From assembly GCA_028023455.1 (NCBI GenBank), contig JAQFVV010007209.1, positions 1 to 64,000 of the forward strand: DNA of 64,000 nt, given 5' to 3'. Source of the DNA: Epiperipatus broadwayi. Taxonomy: Eukaryota; Onychophora; Udeonychophora; Euonychophora; Peripatidae. Position numbers and translations under genes: made by a program. The notes below the pieces were generated by a model. It was not told the DNA's origin and did not search any database. It saw nothing but the letters and a program-made list of their open reading frames with translations. Below are positions 34,148-44,579 of the stretch, one piece after another (position 1 is the stretch's first letter; each line of letters starts with the position of its first letter).

Positions 34148-36774
34148 TGTACCGGTAAAATCACCATGCTTAATCACGCACAGTAATCCGAATTCAAACC
34201 CAGTCCACGTCTAGGAATAAATTCCAAAATGCAAACCAAATTCAAACCCAAACCCCTGGCATGACCAACCGATGAACAACGCAACAACGGTACGTGGTTT
34301 TCCCTTTACTAGCTCGTCGGAAAACACAGACTAAATTACCCTACAATCAGTTATTCATATATATCTTATATTCGAGATTTTGGTACGGTTAATAATTCAA
34401 TATATATTTAAGTTGTCGATACAGACAGCAGGTGCTTAACTAGATTTCGAGAGTAATAAGACAAGAGAGACAAAAATAGATTAGATAAATTTTTAATAAT
34501 TATTGAAATCATTGAATACTATGTACAGATACGGTAAAATTTTCATACGTATATTTCTAATAATTTGCTACTAGTCCTTAATAATCATTTTAGACTGATA
34601 GACAAAACGCATGCCAATATTTATATGTTTTAAATGGTCGTACGAGTTGATATGAGAATCAGAGTAATTTGAGCATTTAAAATATTCAATTACTATTTTA
34701 TATTAAGTTGTTTGATTTTAATAGATTCAAACCATTACGTATACGGATAATTGGAGGAGGTTTTATATAAAAATATAATATAATAATGATGTACTGATGG
34801 TTGCAGAGCTTAAGATATACTACAATAATAACTTGCGGTGCATTGACGGAAGACCGGGCGGCTTGTACTTTGACAAGTCTTAATGCCCCCAAGTAGATCC
34901 GGGACACTACAACCAGCCGGGATCATTTTCGAACCCCGGTGATCCAAGAGATTATCTGGAGAAGAATTTCTTTCTTTCCAATTGGTAGTAAAAACGAGAC
35001 GCCAATTTAGGCGAAGGAAAAGGCACTGCCACAGTAACATCGAGGAAGAGTGATCGGAAGTGGACTTAAAGCGAAACTATATAAAACCTTGGTTATCTCT
35101 CCGTAACATTTTCTACGCAACAATCTGATATGACTATTCAAAATAAAACATAGCGAAATCAAAAGATCACAAAAGTAACGATTAATTAATTTCACTCTGA
35201 AACCCATAACTCCCCAGGTTGTTCGGAAGGTAATAATAGTAACAAAAATATTCACTTTATATTATTACTCCGTTCATATATAAAAAATAACATAATAAAA
35301 ATTTAGACTTTATTTTATATTTGTTATTTGGAGCAAAGATTAAAATATCATTTTGACAAAATAAAAGGAACAATGCAGGTACTTGAATATTTCTCAACTC
35401 AACATAAACGAACCAATTTTTTTAGTTCGATAAAAGAAAATTACTTTTAAAATGAATATACTAATAATACTATGAAATAAACTTTAATGGCTTTAACTAG
35501 AGTTGAAAAATATTATTATTGGCATCGCTTTGTTTGTAAATGTAAGTAATAATAAAAATATAAGTATATTCACTAATGAATTACTATTAGGCACAAAATA
35601 TTAGTAAATTATCATCTAAAGACTAGAGCACAGAAGTATTAGAGAAGAAATTTACTGACAGGCTTTAGTGTAACATTTTAACGAAGGAAAGCAAGAAATT
35701 TACATGTAATTACCTAGATTAATTCATAACAGATTAAATAATAAAATTATTAAGCTTAGAGGAAAGTTAAAAAGTTCATGTAACAAGAGTTACCATTCTT
35801 CTTCGTCCGGCTTTTCTCCTTGCGGTAATGTTTATGCAGAACGTAGGCGCGCATTTTGGATTCCTTAGAATGGCATGATTAATTTAAAGGTTGGAATTGA
35901 GAAAACTGGAAGCACAGGAAACATTATGGGTCAGCGGCTCGAAAGATTTAAATCGGCAGAACAGGGATCAGCTTCTTGGACTTAGCCCAACATTATTGCA
36001 ATCTACCGGGCAACTTCTTAATCACAGTTGAGATGATTTCTCTGGCACAACTACTTTGCTGTAGCCCGAGACGGTCTACCCACAGCAAAGTCAAAAAGTA
36101 GAGTCCCCTAGTATATTATAACATAAGATGGCTACGGTTGATCACTCTGCATAGTTTTTGTTCATGACTCCGCCTCCTTTGATTTTCTGGCCTCCAGCAA
36201 TATCTAATTTTGGCTATACAATTGCATTCGCATTTCTTGATAAGAGTCCTACATTTCTCATTTCCATTGTTTGATTTACATTTATTTCTAAATTCAATAC
36301 ATGATTCTAAATTGACAAACTAAATAATTACATAGGAATTCGTGAATACAAAATTGAAATTCATTATCTTAACTTTCAAAGTACAAACTAATTATTCTAT
36401 ACATTTTGTACACGTAAGATTTGACTAAAAATACCGATCAAAGGAATGTGACTTTTGATCAGCATTTTTAAATGACTTTGTATAATTTTGAAAGATTTAA
36501 AATTACAAAAAAAATATACACGCAATGAAACTTTTAAATTGAGCGAATATAAACCTACAAACCACACACACGAATATTATTTATCATGATTTGTAATATT
36601 TATACTTGTAATATTTACATTAAATTCTTTTAAACAAGCACAAAATAACTAACTTAAAATTTATGTGGCCTGGAATAGAAAAAGCCTCATTGCGGGTAAA
36701 TAGTGATTTAGAATTACCGTACTTCAAAATGAAAACTATGAAACTAAGATCGATCCTTCGATCTGTCTGTTTCA
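34148..36774 (-). repeat. LTR 3 (outer, 5'-most in element orientation)
   Basis: A 2627-bp LTR ending in TTTCA at 36774, after which the sequence leaves the array. It has private changes (GAATGGCATG, ATGGGTCAG, CAATCTACCGGG). Its inner end lacks the CATTTCTTCC continuation seen in LTR 1 and 2, which fixes the LTR boundary. Confidence 0.85.
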
Positions 36775-37220
36775 ATATAAACTAAACCAAGAGAATCATT
36801 AATAAGTTATATATATATATCAAGTCGAAACGTTGGTATGTCAATATTTAAATTTTTTAACATGGATGAACCTGCAAAATATGTCTTTTATATTTACATA
36901 AAACAAGTCATAAATTTCATAACTTAATTTTAAGCTTGTATTTAACGATCACTAGATGGAGCTTATCAATAGCTCTAATCAAGGTTTATTTTATAAGTGC
37001 CAAAAAAGAAAGAATTCAAAATTTCTATCAGAAAGTCTCTATCTTCAGACCAATTGGTTTCAAGCTTATGGCTCAGCTCAGTGGAGTGCTGGGACTCTAG
37101 AAACTAGATCTAAAATACTAACTCAAATGTCAGCACTTATAAAACATGTTACTATCAATTTGAAAGCATGAACTTTTCTGACATGTAAATGTCTTCAAAT
37201 CCAGCCTTACAAACCGTATA
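36775..37220. other. Spacer with half-copy of the hammerhead-like palindrome
   Basis: Positions 36821-36895 match the right half of the 16.5-kb palindrome (CAAGTCGAAACGTT, then ACATGGATGAACC and GCAAAATATG), here with CGTT instead of CGTC. The rest (36900-37220) is unassigned. TATGGCTCAGCTCAGTGG near 37067-37084 resembles a box A, but no properly spaced box B follows. Confidence 0.5.
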
Positions 37221-37247
37221 TATATATATATATATCTTTTTTTTTGA

Positions 37248-37306
<59 letters not shown>
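37221..37306. repeat. (TA)n microsatellite
   Basis: Two TA tracts separated by a T-rich break, directly abutting the end of the inverted PLE arm. Its open frames are artefacts. Confidence 0.85.
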
Positions 37307-37308
<2 letters not shown>

Positions 37309-37439
37309 ACACAGTATTCAAAATTAAATAATATATTCTTTACCAGAAGTACTTTCAATTGTTTCACTGACAATCTTTATCAACTGTTAATACAAACGTA
37401 CAAAAAATAAAAACTTGCATTACCCATCATTCAATCTAT

Positions 37440-38576
37440 TCAAATTTCCCACAATTCTGTTGTCTTTATATTAGCCGATTGTTTATTCATCAAACCACCT
37501 CTATTCCTAGATATCATCATTGCCTCTTTAATTTTACGTTTTTCACTACACCTTTCAATTTGAATAATTTTTATATCTCTATTATTAAATTTAAAACCAT
37601 AATTACATGTTTTATTATGATCAAATATAATTGATGGAGTATTCATATTTACTGAAGATATATTTTCTTTCTGTACACGTTTATATAATGTCTTATGATC
37701 ATTATATCGTTTTTGTAATGTACATTTGGATTCCCCTATATATTTTATTCCACAACCACATTCCAACATATATATAACAGAACTTAATTCAAACTTAGAA
37801 ATCTTGGCTTTGGAGTTATTTATCATATCATTTATATTATTTGAAGAGAAAAAAGAAATTCTACACAAACCACTAAAAAGTTTATAAATTAATTTAGCTT
37901 GTTGATTAGATATAAAAGGAATAGAAATCCATTTATCACTTTTTAATTTACTTAATATTTTCTTATTATTACTCTTATTTTGATTATATTTTGTAATTGT
38001 ATTATAAATAATATTCCTTCCATAACCAACATTCAACATATTAGTAATATATACATTAATATTTTCAATTTTATCACTAATAAATTTGCACAAATAATCA
38101 TTTCTAAATAAAAATGACTTCAAACCAGCTAATTTATGACTCATATGAACTTTAGAATTATATAGAATATAACCCCTAATTTCCACAGGCTTTAAAATCA
38201 TATTATAATCAAACACATTATTATTTCTTTTAATAAATATATCTAAAAACTTTATAGAATCTTCCTTCTCTTCATTTAACACCCATTTTACATTATTAAT
38301 CATATTTAACTCATTAAACAAATTAACTATTATTTCACTATGTGCACATATAAATACATCATCAACATATCTACAATACACTTTAATTCCTTTATATTTT
38401 ATCTGAGACAATATCTTAACCTCATAATTAGAAATAAAAAAATTACAAAGCTGTGATACCACCGGAAGACCCATTGGCCAACCAAAATTCATTTTATAAA
38501 AGCAATCATTAAACCTAACATATATATTATCATTCACAAATCTTAATATTTTAACAATAAAATTCTTAATATTATT
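37440..38576 (-). CDS. PLE RT (C-terminal part) and GIY-YIG endonuclease
   Basis: The 365-codon frame from ATG 38537 continues in frame upstream to about 38576, so the ATG is internal. It begins at RT motif B (KMNFGWPMGLPVVSQLCNFF), has VYCRYVDDVFICAH (catalytic YVDD) and IKFLDIFIKRNNNVFDY, then a linker and the GIY-YIG nuclease: SSVIYMLECGCGIKYIGESK, QKRYNDHKTLYKR with the conserved Arg, and ERCSEKRKIKEAMMISRNRGG at the end. No stop interrupts it. RT fingers and motif A are missing, so the protein could not reverse transcribe, but the nuclease looks chemically intact. Confidence 0.85.
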   Translation of the reverse strand, partial: NNIKNFIVKILRFVNDNIYVRFNDCFYKMNFGWPMGLPVVSQLCNFFISNYEVKILSQIKYKGIKVYCRYVDDVFICAHSEIIVNLFNELNMINNVKWVLNEEKEDSIKFLDIFIKRNNNVFDYNMILKPVEIRGYILYNSKVHMSHKLAGLKSFLFRNDYLCKFISDKIENINVYITNMLNVGYGRNIIYNTITKYNQNKSNNKKILSKLKSDKWISIPFISNQQAKLIYKLFSGLCRISFFSSNNINDMINNSKAKISKFELSSVIYMLECGCGIKYIGESKCTLQKRYNDHKTLYKRVQKENISSVNMNTPSIIFDHNKTCNYGFKFNNRDIKIIQIERCSEKRKIKEAMMISRNRGGLMNKQSANIKTTELWEI

Positions 38577-38584
38577 ATCTATTA

Positions 38585-39228
38585 TTATTAGTGATAAAAT
38601 TGAAAATATTAATGTATATATTACTGATATGTTGAATGTTGGTTATGGAAGGAATATTATTTATAATACAATTACAAAATATAATCAAAATAAGAGTAAT
38701 AATAAAAAAATATTAAGTAAATTAAAAAGTGATAAATGGATTTCTATTCCTTTTATATCTAATCAACAAGCTAAATTAATTTATAAACTTTTTAGTGGTT
38801 TGTGTAGAATTTCTTTTTTCTCTTCAAATAATATAAATGATATGATAAATAACTCCAAAGCCAAGATTTCTAAGTTTGAATTAAGTTCTGTTATATATAT
38901 GTTGGAATGTGGTTGTGAAATAAAATATATAGGGGAATCCAAATGTACATTACAAAAACGATATAATGATCATAAGACATTATATAAACGTGTACAGAAA
39001 GAAAATATATCTTCAGTAAATATGAATACTCCATCAATTATATTTGATCATATTAAAACATGTAATTATGGTTTTAAATTTAATAATAGAGATATAAAAA
39101 TTATTCAAATTGAAAGGTGTAGTGAAAAACGTAAAATTAAAGAGGCAATGATGATATCTAGGAATAGAGGTGGTTTGATGAATAAACAATCGGCTAATAT
39201 AAAGACAACAGAATTGTGGGAAATTTGA
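38585..39228 (+). CDS. PLE GIY-YIG endonuclease, inverted partner copy
   Basis: The mirror copy of the nuclease: 199 codons from ATG 38629, with coding similarity reaching the junction at 38585. It contains SSVIYMLECGCEIKYIGESK and QKRYNDHK, and ends like the minus copy (NIKTTELWEI). It differs by a Gly-to-Glu change beside the YIG motif and an Asn-to-Ile change in FDHIKTCN. It is open throughout but has no RT. Confidence 0.8.
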
Positions 39229-39424
39229 ATAGATTGAATGATGGGTAATGCAAGTTTTTATTTTTTGTACGTTTGTATTAACAGTTGATAAAGATTGTCA
39301 GTGAAACAATTGAAAGTACTTCTGGTAAAGAATATATTATTTAATTTTGAATACTGTGTTAAATATATTTGTTTGAATTATTATTATATAATTTAAAAAT
39401 ACAGACATTTAATGGTTGTAGTTA

Positions 39425-39775
39425 TTTATATATATAAATTTTAATGGTAAATACAATATTATAGTTTAAATTCTTTTGTAGTGTTTTTTTTTTGTAATTA
39501 TAAATTTACATTTAATAGTAATGAAATAAAAATATTAATGGAAGAAAGAAATCATAAAAAGAGGAAAATTAAAGAGGCTATATTAATTAATAAATATAAG
39601 AATGATGTTATTAATAGGCAAGTTGCAAATACGGCCATACACAGCTCATGAAAATATACATAACATTAAGTTTAAAAATTTGAAATTCAGTTAAAGCTGA
39701 CGAGGACCATGTAATCGAAAGCTACAAAAGAATTTAAACTATAATATTGTATTTACCATTAAAATTTATTTATTT
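39425..39775 (+). mobile_element. PLE terminal fragment with inverted ends
   Basis: The last 40 or so codons of a GIY-YIG domain (about 39515-39651, ERNHKKRKIKEAILINKY and then NRQVANTAIHSS and a stop) sit between inverted repeats of about 42 bp (39438-39482 and 39722-39766). The right repeat follows a hammerhead-like motif. This is a third PLE type, different from its left neighbour. Confidence 0.7.
39683..39735 (+). ncRNA. Hammerhead ribozyme-like motif in PLE terminal repeat
   Basis: The core strings CTGACGA (39697-39703) and GAAA (39717-39720) are both present in the right order, followed by GC and TA. That fits a minimal helix III (A-U, G-C) and a UH cleavage site after 39724. Helix I can form distally: AAATTC at 39683-39688 pairs with GAATTT at 39730-39735, and G39696 pairs with C39725, leaving an internal loop as in natural type I hammerheads. 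Helix II is weak (G-C and G-U pairs, then AC/GU with a two-base bulge). Hammerheads in PLE termini are established; this one may be degenerate. Confidence 0.5.
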
Positions 39776-39816
39776 ATATATATAATATTTTATAACAGGT
39801 ACTGTATTTTACATTT

Positions 39817-39831
<15 letters not shown>

Positions 39832-39857
<26 letters not shown>

Positions 39858-39858
39858 A
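39832..39858 (+). repeat. (TG)n microsatellite
   Basis: About 12 GT repeats after a short TA tract. Confidence 0.9.
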
Positions 39859-41109
39859 ATTTTTAACCATTATTGATCCATTGCAAGATGAAAGACTGTC
39901 CAAGTTTAATCTATCTTCTCCATGTGATCCTAGCATACTTCATTATTTCACTCATTCCTCTCACATGTGGTCTCTTTCTAGGTCTTTTACAATCTCTTGT
40001 AATCCAGTTTAAGATTTCACAGTTTATCTATTATTATCTCTTTTAAAAATATGTCCACCCCAACTTTACTTAAACCCATTTGTTCTCTCACTCATTATTT
40101 TGTCCTTAATCTATTCTTTATTACTCCTAACATATATCTTTCCATACTTTGTTGAGTAGTCTGAAGTCTCTGTTATGGTCTTCTATTAAGCATCAAAAGC
40201 TCAGATCCATAAGTCAAAACTGGTAACACACATGTCTTAAAAACCTTCCTTTTTAAACATATAGGCATATGTCCTTTTAATATTAAGTTATTTTTAACAA
40301 AAACATTTCAAATAAGATTAGTGCTATGATTAATTTCATCCATTAAGTTTCCATCTGTAGTAATAATCTGACTAAGACATTTGTAGATGTTAACTTCTTC
40401 TAATTCATAATTATCAATTTTTATTTTGAGAAAATCCATTGAACATTACTTTATCTTTTTAACATTTGCCTTTAATTCTACCTTTTACTTTTATTTGATA
40501 ACTTTTGTAACATTTCCTAAAGTTCTCAAGCATTATTTGCAAAACCAATTACATCATCTGTAAAATCTAGATGACTTAACTTATTTTTATTTATTTTTAT
40601 TCCCCTAGCTTCCCATTTTAATCCAAAAAATATTTTTTGCAAAACTGCTGTAAAAAGGTTTGGAGAAATGGAGTCACCCTGTCATATACCCTTCTCAATG
40701 TTAATCGCTTTAGTATCATTATGTAAGGCAATTGTTGCTATTGCATTTTTTTTATAGACATTCTTCAAAATATGATAATATCCTGGATCTATACTTTGAT
40801 GATCCAATGCTTTAATGACTTTTCATAATTTACAATTCAAAGTATAATGACAACTCATATCCATTGTTCCTTTCTATAACTTCTCTCAATAATTGGATAT
40901 AATCCACTGTTCTAAAATGAAATTCAGTTTTTCTTTTTGGTTGGTTAAAATCTAAAGTTCACTATTAACAAGTTGTAATTGTTTTGGGAAATTTTTTTAT
41001 ATAGAACTGATAAAGGATTCATAGATCTGTAATTTCTAATATGTTCTTTATCATCTTTTTTAATACTGCAATCTTCCAATCACCTAAATACATCTTTCTC
41101 ATTTAAATA

Positions 41110-42055
41110 TTAGTTCACCCAGCCATGTAAAGGATCATGGTTTTTTTAATTGTTACTTTAACATTTTTTTTAAAGATTTAATGTAAATTAAACAAAATCT
41201 TTTAAATGTGAGAATTGTACACAGGTCTGAAAGACTTCTATTATAGTGGAATAAAATACAAAAACTTGGGGCTTTTAGCAAATTATTTTTGTATGAATTG
41301 GTCACTTTAACAATTTTTTTAAAGATTAATATAAATTAAATAAAACATTTTAATATTATATAAATAAATTTTCAAATTTTAATAAAGCTAAATTAAAATT
41401 TACATTTTAAAATATACCTGTTAGATTTGACAGCAGAAATATATATTTACTGAAGCACTCTCTGAATAAAGAATTACAATTTTTTCAGTAGTGTCATGAC
41501 TAATCAGAATAGTCTTTTTAGATTTTTTAGTAGTTATTGTTTATTAATGTTTGAATACAAAAGCACCAGTCAATTTTGTAATATGTCTTGATTAAATATA
41601 ATATTTATAATATTTTTTAATTGGTTGCTTTAACAATTTTTTTAAAGATTTAATGGAAATATGTTTTTTTTTATTAAACATACTAATTTATAAAAGTTAG
41701 ATACATTTTAAATTAAACATTGCTAAATATGTTGTTCATCTGAACTATATTAGGGGATTAACAAACCATGAAAGCATGGAGTGCCTTAATACTGAATTAC
41801 AATTGGCATTTAAGGCTATTTCTGCAGTTGGTAAAAAACTTTTACCATAAAATATATACTACATCTCTGTACTTAAAAATACTCATACTGATTTTTTTCC
41901 AGCATTTTTTATTTAATGGTGGAATTAGTACCTTCTCATAAATGTAGTGATTGTGAATTTGAAACATGACATTGGACAAACATACATTCATTAATTAGAC
42001 AACAGAGAAACTACAGATTTTATTTAAACAATTTAACTTGCCAAATAGTTTTCTG
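41110..42055. repeat. Unidentified insertion with internal repeats in RTE copy
   Basis: RTE similarity stops near 41105 and resumes near 42055. The block carries a diverged motif three times (near 41150-41200, 41300-41350 and 41625-41660): CTTTAACAATTTTTTTAAAG followed by an ATGTAAATTAAA-type stretch. No coding capacity and no known family recognised. Confidence 0.55.
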
Positions 42056-42825
42056 TATCTTCTCCTTCTTTTTAGATATTTATTATAATTTCATCATTAC
42101 CTATAGCTTTTTCTCTTTTTATAAATTTAATTGCATGTCTTACTTCTGCATTTAAAATCCTGGACAATTCAGATATAGTAGTTGTAGGAGATACTTTTCC
42201 TTATTTTTTATTGCTATATAATTCTTGATAGATTTCTTCTGCACATTTCATAAGATCATCTATCTTTTTAGTAATAGTTTTATCTTTTTTTATTGCAGAA
42301 ATAAGTTTCCTATCAATACGGAGGTATTGTTTTACATTCTTCATACTTTTATTCTCTTTTATAACTTTTCTTGCTGGTTCACAACACTTTCTTATATCAG
42401 TATCAACTCTTTTTTGCACCATTTTATAAAATTTGAAATATTCAGTCATTCTTTATCAATCATTTTTATACATTTTCATAGTCCTTCTTTTCTTCATAAA
42501 TTTTCTTATCCCAGTAGAAATTTTACTGCTCAATTGCTCTTTTTGTACCAGATTTCTTTGTTGCTGTTTTTAAAAGTGTATCAGTTATCTTCCTATTGAT
42601 TTTGTTCAAATATGAACCATGTTCAAATTTTTTTAATATTTAAAAACGAATTAAAAGTTCTAATTTTAAATTTATTGGAATATTCCTGAAGATTAGAAAT
42701 ACCAAGTGTGAATATTATTTTTTAAAATAATATTGTTTTGCATTCACATGTACCTTACATCTCATTAATCAATGATCATTTACTGTGTTGAATTTATTAA
42801 AAACATAATCTTGATATATATATAT

Positions 42826-42948
42826 ATAAACAAAAAAAGACTTATAAATCCAAGAAATAATATTATATTTCAACCAGAGGACTGGTTTTCAGTGGACAGG
42901 TTGAAATATAATATTATTTCTTGGATTTATGAGTCTTTTTTTGTTTTT
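42826..42948. repeat. Palindromic insertion, arms about 48 bp
   Basis: The arms (42826-42875 and 42899-42948) are nearly perfect inverse complements with a 23-base spacer (AGAGGACTGGTTTTC-like core). It lies inside the RTE pseudogene with (TA)n sequence at both edges and has no coding capacity. Confidence 0.75.
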
Positions 42949-43824
42949 ATATGTATTTCCTTTGGTTAGTTTTATATATATATATTCTGTTAATCAAAAT
43001 ATAATCCAATTCACCCTGAATCTTCATTTGGATGCTTCCATGTTCCTTTGCATTTAACATTTTTCTTAAAAAATGAATTCATACTATAAAGTTTTTATTT
43101 TTTCTGAAAATTCCCAAAGACCTTTCTCATTTCTATTGCCCTGATCATATTTACCTACAGCACTTTCATATTTTAATTGTTTACCAATTTTAGTATTAGA
43201 GTCTCTCTGAGAATTTTAAATGTCTGTTCAAAAGCCTTGTGTACATATAAAAATCATCTGCTTGTTCATCACAATGAAAACTTATTGGACTTAAACCCAA
43301 ATTATCTGCATTTGATATCTGCTATTAAGTTGAATAATTAATCTTGCATTCTGTCTGACATACTGTCACTCTCTACAATATTGTTTTTTCACTTTTTATA
43401 TATAGTGAATATGTTACTTCTACATCTAATATTTGTGCCTTTGCAGTATACAAGATGTCCACTTTCTAAATTGATTGCCTCTTCATCTTTTCTTTTAACT
43501 TCACAGAAAAACTAAAATATCCCATTAATATGAAACAGTTCTTCTACTGATTCTTGCAATCTTCCTTCACTTGAAAGTAATCTGTAGTTGTAAATGCCTA
43601 AATAAAATGACATCATGAAATGGAATCTTGGGTTCACAACAAGGATATTGCTATCACCATTCAATACTTTAGGTTACTAATGAGTTACTAGATTTATAAG
43701 GCATCAATTTCCTCCATTATGTATATAAAATATGTACTATATTATCAATAATATATGGAGCAAAATAATTGCAGAGTCTGTAGTTGATGAAAGATATTTT
43801 GCAATTAAAAAATAATGATACTAA

Positions 43825-44440
43825 GGCCTCGTGTACAGTATTTTTAATTGTTGTAGGCTGAAAAACTAGCTAAGTTTTTTTTTACTCACGTTTAAGAAAT
43901 TTAATTTTTTAAATATTTATTAAAGGAAAAAATGTGAGAAATTTGTTTAAATTTAAAATTATAAAAAAATAACAATGTGGTATTTGATGAAAAAATTTCT
44001 GGTAAATAACTTTGATATGGAACTGCCAAAGCTCATTAATTTTTTTTTCTGTATTTATGTTCTCTAGGGACTGCTGTACAAATTTAATTATTAAAGACTT
44101 ACAAACTGATGAGGTTTTATTGCTCAGTCTTAAAAAAATTAATTATTTAATATTTATGAAAATGTTATAAATGTAATTTAAAATAATAGAAATTTAAAAA
44201 TGTGGAATTGATAAAAAAATTCTGGTAAATAATATAAACATCAAATTATATGAAAAACAGTACTTTCCCTCCTCTATTCTTATTCTCTCAGGGCACCAGT
44301 GCAATATTTTTTATTATTGCAGGCTTACAAATAGATAAATGGGTTTTAATCAGCTAAAATTTTTTAATTTTTTAAAATAATTATATGATTGAAAATGTTT
44401 AAAATTAACAATGTGGAATCATAAAAAAGTTTATATTACA
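43825..44440 (+). repeat. Three-unit degenerate tandem repeat, about 225-243 bp
   Basis: Units start at 43825, 44067 and 44291. Each opens with a GG(C/A)...TGTACA or GTGCAATAT block, then TTGTAGGCTKA or TTGCAGGCTTACAAA, a poly-T/A middle and AATGTGG(A/T)AT before a TTCTGGTAAATAA block (units 1 and 2). Divergence is high. Function unknown. Confidence 0.65.
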
Positions 44441-44579
44441 GACATTTTTGTGATAGTTATTTTATTAATAGGTTTTTCTATGTTGGTGATATATTTCACT
44501 TCAGTTTTAAAAAAATTGAAATAATAATCGAAGCACTTTTGCGGTCTGATCTTACATTAATAGAAGGTAAATAACCTTA

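Larger units (their letters stand above)
23243..36774 (-). mobile_element. Tandem gag-only LTR retrotransposon array (LTR-int-LTR-int-LTR)
   Basis: Three near-identical 2.63-kb repeats (23243-25872, 28737-31365, 34148-36774) alternate with two 2.8-kb internal regions. On the plus strand every repeat starts TGTACCGG and ends TCTGTTTCA, so in the minus (coding) orientation they run TGAAACAG to CCGGTACA, the classic TG...CA form. A purine tract AGGAAGAAA directly precedes the downstream LTR in coding orientation, as expected of a polypurine tract. Both internal regions encode one gag-like protein and nothing else. ATAT flanks both outer ends (23239-23242, 36775-36778), consistent with a 4-bp target-site duplication, though the flanks are low complexity. 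The lack of pol makes it non-autonomous. Confidence 0.85.
37303..39368. mobile_element. Two PLE family C copies fused head to head
   Basis: The left copy (37303-38584, minus) and right copy (38585-39368, plus) are both 5'-truncated PLEs. They share a 780-bp inverted repeat: arms about 37303-38083 and 38585-39368, with only a handful of differences, running from mid-coding region through the 3' UTR. Both copies start exactly at the junction 38584/38585. The near-identity of the arms means the arrangement is young or is maintained by gene conversion. Confidence 0.85.
39890..43610 (-). pseudogene. RTE endonuclease/RT pseudogene
   Basis: The far 5' end shows EN similarity in broken frames (YNYRLLSSEGRLQESVEE near 43590-43540, then GHLVYCKGT near 43465-43435). 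KHPNEDSG-like and LDYIL-like pieces follow near 43045-43000, then the linker (TEYFKFYKMVQKRVDTDIRK). RT blocks match those of the 11.7-kb copy through to the C-terminal region with the WIPRD-like and RKRPHVR-like pieces near 39960-40020. Too many lesions are present for function. The decay is much greater than in the plus-strand copy, so it is older. Confidence 0.8.
39870..43620 (-). mobile_element. Second RTE LINE copy, heavily decayed, with insertions
   Basis: Read on the minus strand, this matches the RTE at 11615-14000 along its length and extends further 5' into the endonuclease. It is broken by many stops and frameshifts. An unrelated block of about 940 bp (41110-42055) splits the RT, and a palindromic insertion (about 42785-42990) splits the EN. 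Only short open frames survive (for example 42201-42449, equivalent to the EN-RT linker). It gives a longer guide to the family's 5' region than the better-preserved copy. Confidence 0.85.

Noticed and set aside
37060-37200. Possible tRNA-derived SINE (box A-like GGCTCAGCTCAGTGG)
   Set aside because: The only box B-like sequence is about 110 bases away, too far for a tRNA-type promoter.
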